DNA of 64,000 bases from Canna indica (GCA_034359265.1 CP136890.1:101271501-101335500); one strand, 5' to 3'; numbered from the stretch's first letter, positions 1-11,793 are shown. The notes: generated by a model not told the origin, from the sequence alone. Numbers and translations are program-made.

Positions 1-779
1 CCGTGGCGATGTGGTACCTTCTTTGTTCTTCTTCGTCTCCCCCATTGCCCGCACCATCTCCATCCTCTCCCGCCCTAACTCGACAACGCCCTGCGCTTCT
101 TTCCTGCCTCCGCCGAACAACCTCATGCTGTCCCCATTGAAGACCCCGATGAGGCCCACCTGGTCGCCCACCTCTGCGGTGCCCTCGTGGTTCTCAATAT
201 GCTGGCTAATGCCCCAGACTCGGCCTGTTGTCCGCTCCCTGGCTCGGTTCGTGTCATTACCGGCGGGGCCCCGCCGCCGGCCCCGGTGCTTCTCCGCACA
301 GAGGCGCTCGGCTTCTCCATCGATCATGGGATCGGCCCGACGGAGACGGGGCTGCTGGCTGACGCCTGAGGAGGTGCTGATGAAGCTGACGTGTTGACGG
401 GGACAGGGCGAAATTTTATTTAAAAAATAAATAAATGACATATTGACGCCTTCACGGGCATCAATATGCTTAGCATATTGACGTCTCATATTGACGTCAA
501 AGGTGTCAATATGTTGGCGTCGAAATTTTGAATATTGACGTCTCGTTTCGACTGTACGAGACGTCGAAATTTAAATATTGACGCTTGTTTTTTGACGGTA
601 ATAGACGTCGAATTTTAAATATTGACGGCTATATAGACGTCAATATTTAAAATTAAGCGGAAGGTTTTCGACACGCGTTTTCGACGGATTCACTGCCGTC
701 AGAATGCATGTATTTACTCCCTCCGACGTCAAAATTTCTTTATAATCTGCCGTCAGAATTCCAACGATGTGTTGTAGTG
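1..779. mobile_element. CACTA (En/Spm) transposon, one end only
   Basis: The terminus reads TAGTG at 775-779, the reverse complement of CACTACAACA, as expected for a CACTA inverted terminus. From about 430 to 760 a short motif of the type ATATTGACGTC recurs in both orientations, which is the subterminal repeat structure of this superfamily. The first bases after the end, GTC at 780-782, would be one copy of the 3-bp target duplication; the other copy and the rest of the element lie before the window. The 1-400 part is GC-rich and holds a captured host gene fragment rather than a transposase. Confidence 0.8.
130..369 (+). pseudogene. Captured fragment of an acyl-activating enzyme (AMP-binding ligase)
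   Basis: One frame reads through LCGALVVLNMLANAP, then VITGGAPPPAPVL, then EALGFSIDHGIGPTETGLLAD before a stop. This matches the plant peroxisomal or cytosolic acyl-activating enzyme family (butyrate or benzoate-CoA ligase-like, AMP-binding superfamily), where GGAPPPAP and the following Y/I-GxTE segment belong to the adenylate-forming core. In functional enzymes the last motif is normally YGLTE; here it is IGPTE, and no flanking domain is present. The upstream 130 bp is in another frame. It lies inside a CACTA element next to the subterminal repeats, so I read it as transposon-captured gene debris, not a functional enzyme. The family call rests on motif recognition only. Confidence 0.65.
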
Positions 780-1080
780 GTCTTGAATACCAATTATATT
801 TAATTAAACTAGATGACGCTATATATTGCTTATATTATTTTTTTAGTGTATGCGACTAATTTTGTCATTTAAAATAATTAAAATTCATATTCTTGAGTTT
901 TGAAGTTATTTTTAGGCAAAAATTGACCAAAAGTATAAAAGGGTAAAATTGAAACTCTAATTGTTTTATTTTGATTTTGGAAATTTGTCTTTATTTTTTT
1001 TAATATCAAATTTGTGTCTTTATTTCGGTTTCAAGAATTTCTGGTTTTGAAAAAAAAAAGCTCGTATCTATATATCTTTA
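780..1080. repeat. Direct repeat, copy 1 (partner at 2990-3250)
   Basis: The stretch beginning TCTTGAATACCAATTATATT recurs at 2991 and stays recognisable for about 250-300 bp, through the shared GCAAAA-TTGACCAAAAGTA segment to CTCGTAT. The second copy shows the unbroken site GAATGTCTTGAA, so it resembles the pre-insertion target of the CACTA element that ends at 779. The region is AT-rich and noncoding. Confidence 0.85.
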
Positions 1081-1260
1081 TATAATAAAAGTAACAAAAT
1101 CTTGTGCAAAATGAAATAATAAGAGGAGATGTGAATATAATAAAAGGAGAGGAATATTAGTTTTTGGTTGGTAATTAGTGTATTGCATGCCATTATAGGA
1201 AAGATTATTATTTTTGAATGCAAAAATTAGAGGGTAGTATTACTCCCAGTATATAATATA

Positions 1261-2629
1261 GGGTAAATACTCAAAAAAAATACGAACTTTGGATCTTTTT
1301 TCATTTTTAGCATAAACTTTTTCCGTTAGCAAGAAAATACATGAATTATCATTTAGTTATCCCGTTTAGCACGCACCGTCATTTCTAACATTTTTTACTG
1401 ACGTGTCACTTAACGATGATGACTTGGTAAATATTTATTTTTAACCGAGGTCATGTAAGATAAATAATGCCACATATATGTCATTGTTGACCAAGATATT
1501 GACCAAAGAACCCACTTCCCCCTTTCAACTCACGCCACCGGCCACCCATTGCCTCTCCGGCGGCCACCGCAATATGAAAAGAGGACCACGACACCGGCGG
1601 AAGAGGATGCACCCAGCGTTCTCACCGGCGACAGTCGTGCTGACAGAGGGCGTGAACGAGGGAGAAGGTGTCCACGCAGTCCCATGTTTGCTGCCCACGC
1701 TATCCACCAGCCCCAGCTTCCCGCTGGGCCATGAGACCAACGTCATCCACTCCAGTAGTTCTGCCATTGTCGCCTTCACCTCCCTCCACGCCCGCTGCCG
1801 AAGGTCGAACCCGACCACGCTGTACACCCGCGCGGAGGTCATCCAATATAGGGCTCCATTGCGCGTGTGGACGCTCTCGTTGGGCGTCCACACTCCAAAA
1901 CTCCAGCTCCTCGCCGCCGTTGCCGAAGCGTCGCCTTCAGCTTCGGGAAGTGAGAGGCGAGTCGGCGGCAGGGGACGCGGCATGGGCGGCGAAGTTTGTG
2001 CGGGTGTTGGAGCTGCAGAGGAGACATGCAGCGGGGTCATATAGGCGCAGGCAACCTCCTGCAGCGTCTCGAAGGTGCCCAACCACATCCTTATCTTCTT
2101 CGTGGTGACCCCGACAGCGGGATTGCGGCGCGGCGTCATCAGATCCGAGAGGTGATGGAAGTGGTGAGTGGGCGACGAGACAGAGTGGGATAGGGAGGAA
2201 GTCAAGGGGGATCACATGCCAGCGGTGGAGGGCAGGGTCGTGGGCGTAGCAAGAGGGGTCGCGCGAGCAACGCGCCGGGAAGGAGAATGACGATGTGCCG
2301 ATTGCCAACGGCGATGTGGCGGAGGAGAATGGCGTAGGCTGGAAGACGAAGATGAGAAGAAAGATGGAGTTGATAGAATAAAATAATAATAATTTTTTAA
2401 TAATAAAATAATAATAAAATTGGTTAAAATAATAAAATAATAATCCATGTATGATAAAAATTGTCATGTCGTCGCCGTTAAGTGACACGTCAGCAAAAAC
2501 TGTCAAAAATGACGGTGTGTGCTAAATAGGCTAACGAAATGATAATTCATGTATTTTCTTGCTAACGAAAAAAATTTATGCTAAAAATGGAAAAAGATTC
2601 AAAGTTCGTATTTATTTTTGTATTTACTC
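1261..2629. mobile_element. Pack-MULE (non-autonomous Mutator-like element)
   Basis: Long imperfect terminal inverted repeats of roughly 200 bp start GGGTAAATAC at 1261 and end GTATTTACTC at 2629. They share further blocks such as TACGAACTTTG and the TGACGTGTCACTTAACG region. The 9-bp sequence TATAATATA flanks both sides (1252-1260 and 2630-2638), the target-duplication length typical of Mutator. Between the AT-rich arms is about 850 bp of GC-rich coding-like DNA (about 1500-2350). There is no transposase. Long TIRs, a 9-bp duplication and captured gene sequence make this a Pack-MULE. Confidence 0.88.
1525..2205 (-). pseudogene. Chimeric ORF: AP2/ERF fragment fused to F-box-associated fragment
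   Basis: A 226-codon open frame inside the Pack-MULE. Near residues 35-55 it reads TKKIRMWLGTFETLQEVACAY, matching the second half of an AP2/ERF DNA-binding domain (RVWLGTFETAEEAARAY). The expected continuation, CLLCSSNTRTNFAA, is present in another frame a few bases on, so a 2-nt slip has occurred near 2030. Further on, GALYWMTSARVYSVVGFDLRQ and LLEWMTL...GKLGLV resemble F-box-associated (FBA/kelch-like) repeats. The two parts come from unrelated host families and lie in the same orientation. No F-box, no complete AP2 domain and no evident promoter are seen. It may be transcribed as a chimera, but it is more likely nonfunctional. Confidence 0.6.
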
Positions 2630-4370
2630 TATAATATATATAGAGACATAGAGTGCTCTTTCAAAATAGGAATAACTAAGAAAAATTCTTAAAAATTAAA
2701 TAAAAATGCATAAATTAACTCTCAAAACAGGAATAATTTTATGAAAAAATTTCAAAATTCAAATAAAAATGCATATATTAACTCCTAAAAATGGGATTAA
2801 AAAGTTGGAATTATTTTTGGTTATAGTCTCTAATATATTAACGACTTCTGCCTAAAATTTTTTAAAACAAAAATAACTTTGATTAGTTGTATCGATTTTA
2901 CTCTCCTGTAATATTAAATTAATTAAAATTTAATATTTTTTAAGTTTTGAAATTGCTCAAGATTAACAGACTAAAAACTTTTATCGAATGTCTTGAATAC
3001 CAATTATATTTAATTAAACTAGATGACGCTATATATTGCCTTTTTTTAGTTCATGTGATTAATTTTGTATCATATAAAATAATTGAAATTCATATTTTTG
3101 AGTTTTGAAATTATTTTTAGGCAAAAGTTGACCAAAAGTACGTATGAGGGTAAAATTGAAATTATAGTTTTTTTTATTTTGATTTTGGAAATTTCTCTTT
3201 ATTTCAATTTTAGGAATGTCCGATTTTTAAAAAGCTCGTATATATATAAATATGCAAGCAACTTACACGTTTCAACACTTCTCAACTATTACATCAGTGA
3301 TGACGTAGGATAAAATTTCTTTTAATAATACAAAAAAATATTTTATCATATTATGTGATAGCTGATGTAACAAAATTAAAGCATATTCTCTTTATTTTTG
3401 GAAACAATAATACTATCCCAACTATAAGTTAAAAAATATGGGTAACAATAAATCTCTCCAAATTATGACCACCTATGGTAACAATTTTTTTATTGGAAAC
3501 ACGTTGAAAATTAAACAATAGTAAATAAATAAAAATTTTAGTATTGTGTCTAATTTTAATCATTATTAATTATTTTTATCGTACAAAACTAAGAAGTATA
3601 TAATGATTCACGTCATCGATAATAAGTTGATAGTGTGATGAAATTTATTATTAAAATAATCAAAGAAGATTGATCATTCATCTCAATAAAAATATAATTT
3701 TTAAAATTAAAAGAAGTAACAGCTTAATGTGGGCAAAATAGAAGGGGTTGAAAGTGTAATTTATCTAAAATTGAATTAAAAACTTCACGATTGAAACTAG
3801 CTAACTGTTGTGAACTGATTAATTGAATCATAAAATTCGATGTTTGCAGTTCGATTTTAATTCCGATTAATGAATTTTAAAAATCAATTAAATACAATCC
3901 GACTCCAATTATCGATATGTGTTTTGTTTGATTATGCTGTCAATAAGAATTAGGTGTACATGACACATGAATCTATATAAGTATGGTCTTTGGTCCTTAG
4001 TCTTGTTAATCACATCGATGATCACTATGTTATACTCGGGGTTTGGTTGTGTCGTTGATGTGCTATGCCTACGAAAAAGAGTCGTTGGACTTTTCGGTCA
4101 ATTGACCTTCGGTCGAACTTCGACTGATTACTAGGTTCAGGCTAATTTTTTAGCTTTCGATTTTCGAGTTTAGGTATTAGGTTCTTCTATCATAATGAGG
4201 ATGAACTTGAGATGTCATTTTCACTATATAAGTGCAAGGAAAACCTAAATTGTGTGACTATACTCTTGAATGATACATGTTCATGCATGTTACATGTTGG
4301 TCTCTAGGGATATTGCCTATACAGAGATTCTACGTTGCATTAGTTGACATGAGAATTCAATAGTTATTGT
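2630..4370. other. AT-rich intergenic DNA without recognised genes
   Basis: It begins with the right MULE target duplication. It contains a short internal duplication (2680-2720 and 2735-2790, both with AATAAAAATGCATA-ATTAACTC) and copy 2 of the direct repeat (2990-3250). From 3300 to 4370 there is only AT-rich sequence with no convincing coding frame. Confidence 0.6.
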
Positions 4371-4373
4371 GAA

Positions 4374-4812
4374 ACCGTAGTGGTATATTTGCTTCATTGG
4401 ATTAGCTAGCTAGATAGGATGAGATTGAATAAAAAATGGGAGAGAATTGAATACGAATCTTTTAAATTCGGTATATATCGAATATCATATTAATTTTATA
4501 TTATTCTAATCATATTCTTTCCTAATCAATGCACTAAACAAATAATGGATTCAAATCCATATATCATATCTTCCTTAATCCTATGAAGCAAACAAACACT
4601 AGGGGCATGTTTGCTTCATATATATGATAAGGGATGGATTAATATCCACTGTTTGTTTAGTGCATGGATTAGAATAAATTATTATTGAAAGAATATAAAA
4701 TTAATATTATATTCGATGTACACCGAATTTTAAAAATTTATATCCAATCATCCCTAATTAATTATCCAATTCAATCATATCATATCATATCCAAGAATAC
4801 AAACATGCCATA
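4374..4812. mobile_element. Inverted tail-to-tail pair of MITEs of one family
   Basis: Two related elements of about 210-220 bp lie back to back. The first (about 4374-4600) has ends TTTGCTTCATTGGATTA and its inverse TAATCCTATGAAGCAAA. The second (about 4602-4812) starts CTAGGGGCATGTTTG and ends CAAACATGCCATAG. Both hold the internal block TGCATxxATT/TTTGTTTAGTGCA, in opposite orientation. A third member, with the same interior and the GATGTACACCGxAT motif, lies at 59340-59525. Transposase superfamily is uncertain (hAT or PIF-like); target duplications were not resolved. Confidence 0.7.
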
Positions 4813-5237
4813 GGTGTATCATCCTTTTATCCATGTACCGATAGCATGTAGTTCGATTGTCACCACAACATGATATTTTTGGCATATTGAAAATTCCTAC
4901 TAGTCATTCACTGACTTTTGTTATTTTTGCCTCACATCCACAATACTGGTGGCTGGTACAAAGTCTTTGGATAGCTAGTGCCTGAGGAGGAGATACTTGT
5001 GGTAAGTATATACCATGCATCTTTGTTATCATTTCTCTTATTTTGCTTTAGATTAAATGTTGATTTTTTCCTACTATGGATAGTTTTATTATGACATTTC
5101 ATTAACAATACTTGTTTAACCCTTCGACTCTACATTGCTAATAGTTTACTTGGTTAACAAAGTTTTGACTCATTTCATGTAATATTCTCTGTTATTGTTA
5201 TATATCTTTTTGAGTTCTTTGTTATGTAACCCATACA

Positions 5238-5325
5238 TAATATCCGGCCTCTATGTGAGGCGTAATAATTCTATGAGGAGTGTAATAATTCTTTGTTAAT
5301 TCTACGTGGGGCGTAATAATTCCTA
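5238..5325. repeat. Short degenerate tandem repeat
   Basis: Three imperfect copies of a unit close to GTGxGGCGTAATAATTCT, spaced 20-40 bp apart. No coding or known element was recognised. The flanks to 6280 are strongly AT-rich (TA and ATTT runs) and hold nothing else I can identify. Confidence 0.55.
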
Positions 5326-6283
5326 GTGACTTTTCACAAATTTTTGTAACATAACTAGATAGAAGTATTACAATCAAGTCAAACAACCCAAAACTACACC
5401 ATGGTTGGCAACATGTCAAATCTAATCTAGCAACAATTCAAGACTTTATTAGTATAAGATAGGTAAAATAGTCTTAATTTATTTTTCACTTTAATTTTTA
5501 TTTTATATGATCATATTTTAATATATTAAAATATATATTTTATAGTCATATTTAGACAACATACAAATAATATGTATAAAATATGTAATTATATATTTTA
5601 ATATTGCATTATATTTTTAGTAAATAATATTTATATTAAAAATAACAAAAAAATATTATAAAATATTATATATAAAATGAAAATATCATAACCATCGTAC
5701 AATATCTAAAGCTTTAAAATACTTTAAAAATTTAAAAGAATAATACAATTATCTTAATTTTGATATATATAATAATATAATATAATATAATATTAGCTAT
5801 ATGTAATATTAAAATATTTGAAATATTTAGATTATAGTATAAACCAATAAAATACCTTAAATTATTTAGTATTTTAAAATAACCTAAAAATATAAAATTA
5901 AACATAATCCAAAAGTTTATAAGTTGTTTATACACCCAATCATTTCATATTTTAAATAAGTTTTAACTTCAAGTATATATAATTTTATTTTAATTGAAAA
6001 AAAAATTGTAATATAGAATTTTAAACACAAACAGTCAAACATATAAATATATACTAATTATTCCTCTTAATTTGAAGACGTAGAATATGATTTATATATT
6101 ATATAATATGGTTTATATAAATCAATGTCAATTGGAACAAAAAGGAAGACGATGACTTCAGGAAAAACCATAAATTAGTCAATTTTGTGCATGAATGGGA
6201 TTTGTATAAAAAATAATAATAAAATTTGTGAAATCGAAGAATAGGAGGAGCCACGTACGTACTATACTGCATGCAGCGGCATT

Positions 6284-6690
6284 CACTACTAGAAAAATGG
6301 TCATCAGCAACGGCTGATGCCGTTGCTGAGCCGTTGCTGAAGAGCATCAGCAACGGCTGAGCCGTTGCAATAGCGCCGTGACAGAAAGTCGCGTTGCTGA
6401 TGACTTCGCAACGGATCAGCAACGGCCGCTCGGGCCGTCGCTCAAAACATTATCAGCAACGGCCGCTCGGGCCGTCGCTAAAACTATTATCAGCAACGGG
6501 TTTGCAACAGACCCGGAGCCGTTGCTGATAAAATTAATAGCAACGGCCTCGAGTCCGTAGCAAAGCCGTTAGTAAAAACCCGTCGCTAAGCCGTTGCTGT
6601 AGGTCATCAGCAACGGTTGTCGATACACTTTTAGCAACGGCTTTCCCACGGACGGCCGTGGGAAAGCCGTTGCTGATGACCCATACCTGC
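6284..6690. repeat. CACTA subterminal repeats, left end
   Basis: The motif ATCAGCAACGGC and its inverse GCCGTTGCTGAT recur about every 20-40 bp, separated by GC-rich spacers such as CGCTCGGGCCGTCGCT. In En/Spm such arrays are the binding sites for the element-encoded TnpA-type protein, which brings the ends together. Here the motif is shared with the right end (12486-12780). Confidence 0.85.
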
Positions 6691-6985
6691 AAACAGAAAT
6701 ATTTCAAATTTCTAATTTCCGTTGATACATTGATACATTTATCTGATACATAACTCACACACCCATACCCTCATACACACATCACAAACATCTCATACAC
6801 ATTCATTCACACATCACAAACACACCAAGATATACATCAAAACAATTATATTTATATTCATAATTATCCACGATAGTATAAACACAATTCAAATGTAAAA
6901 TTGAAGTATCAACATCTGAGTAACATAGTCAATATAAATTAAACAAGTTCAATATCTGAGTAACAAAGTCAATATAAACAAAATC

Positions 6986-8551
6986 TCACGATGACGATGG
7001 AGGATGGCCTGGATCATATGGCGGGGTCTGGAGTGCTTGAGTGTACACCGGCGTGGACTGACTCGAGGACGACGGATTAGATGATGCCGAAGAGATGCCT
7101 GCTTCGGGATGACCCGACAAGTTGCGTAGCATAGCTTCTATATTCGCCATCGTCTGACTCTGACGCGCCATCGTCTGACTCTGGCGCTCCATCATCTCAG
7201 TCTGACGCGCGACCGTCTCCTCTAGAGTCCTTATTCTGTTACTATGATCATAACTGGATCTAGAGGTGGACGGCCGCTCACCAGCGACCGGAGGGGTCGG
7301 TGCCCCAAGTGGCCCTAGTACGGCTCGCGCATGACCACTATCTGCGAAGCCATATACGCGGCCATGGTCCCAGCCACCTGCGGCCTCGACCCACGATGCT
7401 GCGTCAAAGTCCTCGGGGGTACCCCCGCGCTGCACCACCGTCTGGCTGTAGGTCTCCTACTCGAGTTTGATTTTTTGTTTAATATTTATCATAAAACTTA
7501 AATTATAAATATATAATGAATAATTTAAACAAATATATAATTACCATAATGTATGCAGCGCGGTTGTGGATGTACTCCCCAGTCCCATGTGCTCGACGGT
7601 GAGTCCGCTCAAACACTGCCATCGGGGAGGGTCGCTGGACAGTCCCGTCATCCGACACCGTCGTCTACATTTACAAAACAAATACATTAATTAGTACACA
7701 TAATAACAAATAAAATATATAATTAAAAGATATACTTACCATACGGTTTGCGTGCACTGCAAATGCAACAGAGCCGCCGGTGTGACGCGCTGCTCCTCCC
7801 GACATGCGATTTCTAGCCGCATTCCGAGAAACCTCCTGCCATCGATCCGTCGACCATATCCCCACGAGCTGGTCCCATATATCCGGAGTAATCCAACCGG
7901 GGCCGTATCCCCGAGTCTCCGCGATGTTAGTGGTCCCAGCTCGGGCCATCGCCTGGGACCGAGCTTGCCCCAGCTGCCCGTTGTACCTTGCCCGAGAAAT
8001 AGCCTCCCAGGCAGCGTAAATGAAGGGCCTCTGGTCCTCGGCCCATGTATAGCGAGCCTGCAAAATAATAATATCAGTACCAATATTAATATATCATCAT
8101 GCATGTAAAAAAAATAATAATACGTGCCTCAAACTCGCGCCATAACATGTCGACGTGCTCGCTAGGCACGTGAGACCACGTAGGCCATGCCCCGTGCATG
8201 TATCGTCGAATAGTAGAAGAAATGCTCCTCGGCACTTCTTCTTGCTCGAACCTGCACAACAAAAATAAATTTTAATATTATATTATGATATAATGAATTT
8301 GTAATGATTCATAATTCATGATATATTACGTACCGCTCCCCAATCACGCTAATCAATCTACGTGACTCTGTGGCTGGTGGAGGCTGCCACCTGTTCGGCC
8401 CGCGTGGCCGCCTACGTCTGGATGTACTAGCCTCGGCAGTATCATCGGAATGAGGATTAGCAACAGGAGGATCAGCAGCATGAGTAAGTGCTGGAGTCTC
8501 ACCGATCGGAGACTCCGAAACTCTCCTGCGTCGATAACCACGACCAGACAT
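6986..8551 (-). CDS. TNP1-like CACTA protein (plant En/Spm 'Transposase_24' type)
   Basis: Five exons read by eye on the minus strand: 8551-8334, 8251-8128, 8057-7740, 7664-7545 and 7456-6986. They total 1,251 bp and give a 416-residue open frame. The N-terminus is basic and low-complexity (MSGRGYRRRRV). The middle contains WITPDIWDQLVGIWSTDRWQE and ARNRMSGGAARHTGGSVAF, characteristic of the Ptta/En/Spm plant transposase family. A heptad-like MERQSQTMARQSQTMANIEAML stretch near the C-terminus predicts a coiled coil, and the tail is Ser/Pro-rich. By analogy with TnpA it probably binds the subterminal repeats and acts with the transposase. The second intron needs a GC donor (8127-8126) to keep frame. 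Frame conservation across all junctions suggests the gene is intact, but expression is unknown. Confidence 0.78.
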
Positions 8552-8626
8552 ATCTGTCGAACAGACATATAATCAGATTATTGTATAAATAGTAGAGATA
8601 TATTTAATAAAATATATACTTTACAA

Positions 8627-11342
8627 TTATTCTTCATCATCTGAATAATAGTCTTCGAATTCTTCTTCTTCTTCCTCTTCTTCCTCTTCTTCCTCTTCTT
8701 CATCTTCTTCATCTTCAGCTTCCTCAATTTCATGATCGTCATCATCAGCATATTCAACTTCTAATTGAATTGACGTTGTGTCTGCATCCTCGAGTATTGG
8801 AATAATACGATCCACAGCAGGAATATCTTCTTCTTGATAGAAACCAGGAGGATCATTTTCTCCTACTATCGGATCAATTTTTCCTCTACCTTTTGTCTTA
8901 CAGACTACACGCCAATCTGCTCTATCTTTATTTCGAGCCGGATACTTCGTGTAATATACTTGTTCGGCTTGTGATGCCAATATAAAAGGCTCATTTGCTG
9001 CCAATTTCGATTTATAATTAACCTCAACAAGTTTGTATTTTGGATGAACTTTCATGCCCCTTTCTGTTGTATCGAACCAATGACATCTAAATAGGATCAC
9101 TGATTTCAAGCCGAAGTAGTGCAACTCTATCACTTCTTCAATCAGTCCATAAAAATCCATATCACATTCAACATAGGTTGTCCCTTTCACGCAGACCCCA
9201 GCATTCATCGTCTTCTTTGCAAATGAATATTCAACCGTGTGAAATTTATACCCGTTAACAAAATATCCGCTATAGCACGACACAAGTCGCGACGGTCCAC
9301 TAACAAACTCAAATATTTTTTCATCTATTTCAGCTCTGTGATCTTTGCTGTAAGTCTGAATCCAAGTAGGGAAATCACGATTCCGTAATCTCTCCAATTC
9401 TTGATCGTTGTGAATAGAGTATTTTTGCACCATCTCAATGTCAAATATTTCAATGAATTGTTCAATCTCTGGACAATTGAGTAATACATACAAGTGTGCC
9501 AAATGATACTCTTCATCGCTTAAGTGTCGAGATGGACGAGAACCAAAAGCACGACCAGAGTGACAAAATATATTTAAACGTCCATCTGAATGTCGAACAC
9601 CCCCATCGTCGTTACGTGGAAGACGATCAAATCTTGTCTGTACTGTCGATTCAAAGTAAAATGAGCAGAATGTTGAAATTTCTTGGATGATATACGATTC
9701 AGATATTGATCCTTCAACAGCTGCGGTGTTCTTTACTTTTTTCTTCAGACGATTCATGTATCTTTCAAATAAGTACATCCAACGATATTGAACGGGGCCA
9801 CCAACTCGTGCCTCGTATGCCAAGTGTATCGGTAGATGCTCCATCGAGTCAAAAAATGCAGGAGGGAAAAACTGCTCCAGCTTGCATATGATTTCAACAA
9901 TATTATTTTCAAGTGTTGACATATCTTCGACTCGAAGGACATTTGCACAGATGCTTCTAAAAAACATACTTAATTCAGTCAACGGACCCCAAATATTATC
10001 AGGTAGAAGATCTCGAAATGCGATCGGAAGTAATCTCTGCATGAATACATGACAATCATGGCTCTTCATCCCTGATATTTTGCAATCATCGACGTTCACA
10101 CATCGAGATAAGTTTGAAGCATATCCATCGGGTAATCTGAGTTCTTTTACCCATTGACAAACATCTTTGATCTGTTGTTTATTTAACACATATAGGGCCT
10201 TCGGTTTCAGATATCGTCCGTTGACCTCTTGTAACTCCAACTCTGGTCTTTTACAAAGTATTTTCAGATCATGTCGGGCTTTGACATTATCTTTAGTTTT
10301 TCCAGAAATATCCATCACAGTGTTGAAAATATTATCAAACACATTTTTTTCAATGTGCATGACATCTAAATTATGTCGAATCAATAATGAACTCCAATAG
10401 GGCAATTCCCAAAAGATACTTTTTTTCACCCAGTTGTGTGTTTGGCCAAAACCTGATATTTTTCTGTCGGACCGATTTCTTCTCCTTGTAACGAGGGTGT
10501 TGACATACAGGGCATTTATCCAACTGCACATTTTCTTTATAATATAAAATGCAGTTATTTTGGCACGCGTGTATTTTTTCGTACCCAAGCCCCAATTTTC
10601 TCATTAGCTTTTTAGTCTTATAAAAAGTAGGCTCAAACTTGTTATCAGTAGGCAGCATTCCATTAATCAATCCAGCAATCCGATCATACGCAACTCCGCT
10701 GATATTACAATCGGCCTTGATGTTTAAGAGCTGTGTCATTGCTGAAAACCTAGTGTATTTAGGACAATTCTCATACAAAGGTTCATCGGCAGCTTTCAAC
10801 ATCTCGTAAAATTCTGCAGCTTCTTTATTCGGTAATTCAATCTCTACCGCAGCCCCTACTTCTGTGATATCAACCGCTGTAGTATCTGGTGGGACTGATG
10901 TCTGAAGAACTGGCCGATCAACATTATCATTCAGGTGGAATTGACCCCCAAGACTATCAAGTATCATAGTTCTATAAGGATTACATTGACCGGATGAAGA
11001 AGCACCAGCAGAGGAAGATTCACCATATGTCTGAACGACAGGATTGCTCGACGTCCCGACTTCGCGTGACTCCCCGTGACAAGTCCATAGAAAATATCTT
11101 GGTGTAAATCCTTTGGTATATAGATGCAGAGTGACAGTCTCCCGATCCAAAAATCGGCCATTCGAACAAATGCGGCACGGACATCGGATTTGATCACCCA
11201 TGCTAACGAAATTCCGATTCGAATAGGCGAAATTTAGGAAGTACGTTACGCCTAATCGAAACTCATTCGTTAAAGCTCCATGATCAAAACGTCGGTACAT
11301 CCAACTTCGATCAGCCGACATGATTCTGTCAATCAATGACAA
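8627..11342 (-). pseudogene. TNP2-type CACTA transposase with internal deletion
   Basis: Two frames overlap. The N-terminal frame (11342-10371) opens with MSADRSWMYRR and CxxC-type residues (IRCPCRICSNGRF), the transposase-associated domain, and continues to CILYYKENVQLDKCPVCQHPRY. The C-terminal frame (to 8627) carries FGQTHNWVKKSIFWELPYW, RHNLDVMHIEKNVFDNI and FGSRPSRHLSDEEYHLAHLYVL, diagnostic of TNP2. It ends in a long Glu/Asp run. In full-length TNP2 proteins roughly 200 or more residues of the catalytic core lie between the CPVC segment and THNW. Here they are adjacent, around 10485, and out of frame. The element therefore lacks its core transposase domain. The size of the loss is inferred from knowledge of the family, not from an alignment. 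Confidence 0.85.
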
Positions 11343-11395
11343 TTTCTTTGGTTAATGTCTTTAGGTGAGATGGTCCTATTCCATTCGGGATTTAT

Positions 11396-11585
11396 GTTAT
11401 TCGTACTGCACTTACGTTTTTATTTTAACTGTTAACTAATTATTCTAAATTTCGACAGCATCTCCCTACAGTTCTCCGAATACGCATATCATCTGGGCGC
11501 GTATCGGAGAACAAGAGAGATGTTGCCGAAATTTAGAATAATTAGTTAACAGTTAAAATAAAAACGTAAGTGCAGTACAAATAAC
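11396..11585. repeat. Near-perfect 190-bp hairpin inside the CACTA element
   Basis: The arm from 11396 (GTTATTCGTACTGCACTTAC...) is matched base for base by the inverse ending at 11585, about 60 bp with very few mismatches. Pairing resumes closer to the centre (GTTCTCCGAATACGC against GCGTATCGGAGAAC). It sits about 55 bp upstream of the transposase start codon. It could be a nested foldback MITE or an element-specific regulatory hairpin; no target duplication was resolved. Confidence 0.85.
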
Positions 11586-11793
11586 TATATTCCCAAATTG
11601 TCCAATCAGGGACAATTCAAGAATTGTACGTCGTATAAAAGATCATCTACTTCTTTTACACGAACATACAATCCCCGAACGGATCTAAGGTTTTGCTAAA
11701 TCATATCCGACTGATCGATGCGTACGTGAAACATATCAACTCGTCGGATGGATGATTATTTTCTAAATGTTTTGAGACAGTTCGAGTCCATAT

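Noticed and set aside
1478..2044. 188-codon plus-strand ORF in the Pack-MULE
   Set aside because: It is antisense to the frame with recognisable AP2 and F-box-associated sequence, has no domain of its own, and is open mainly because the region is GC-rich.
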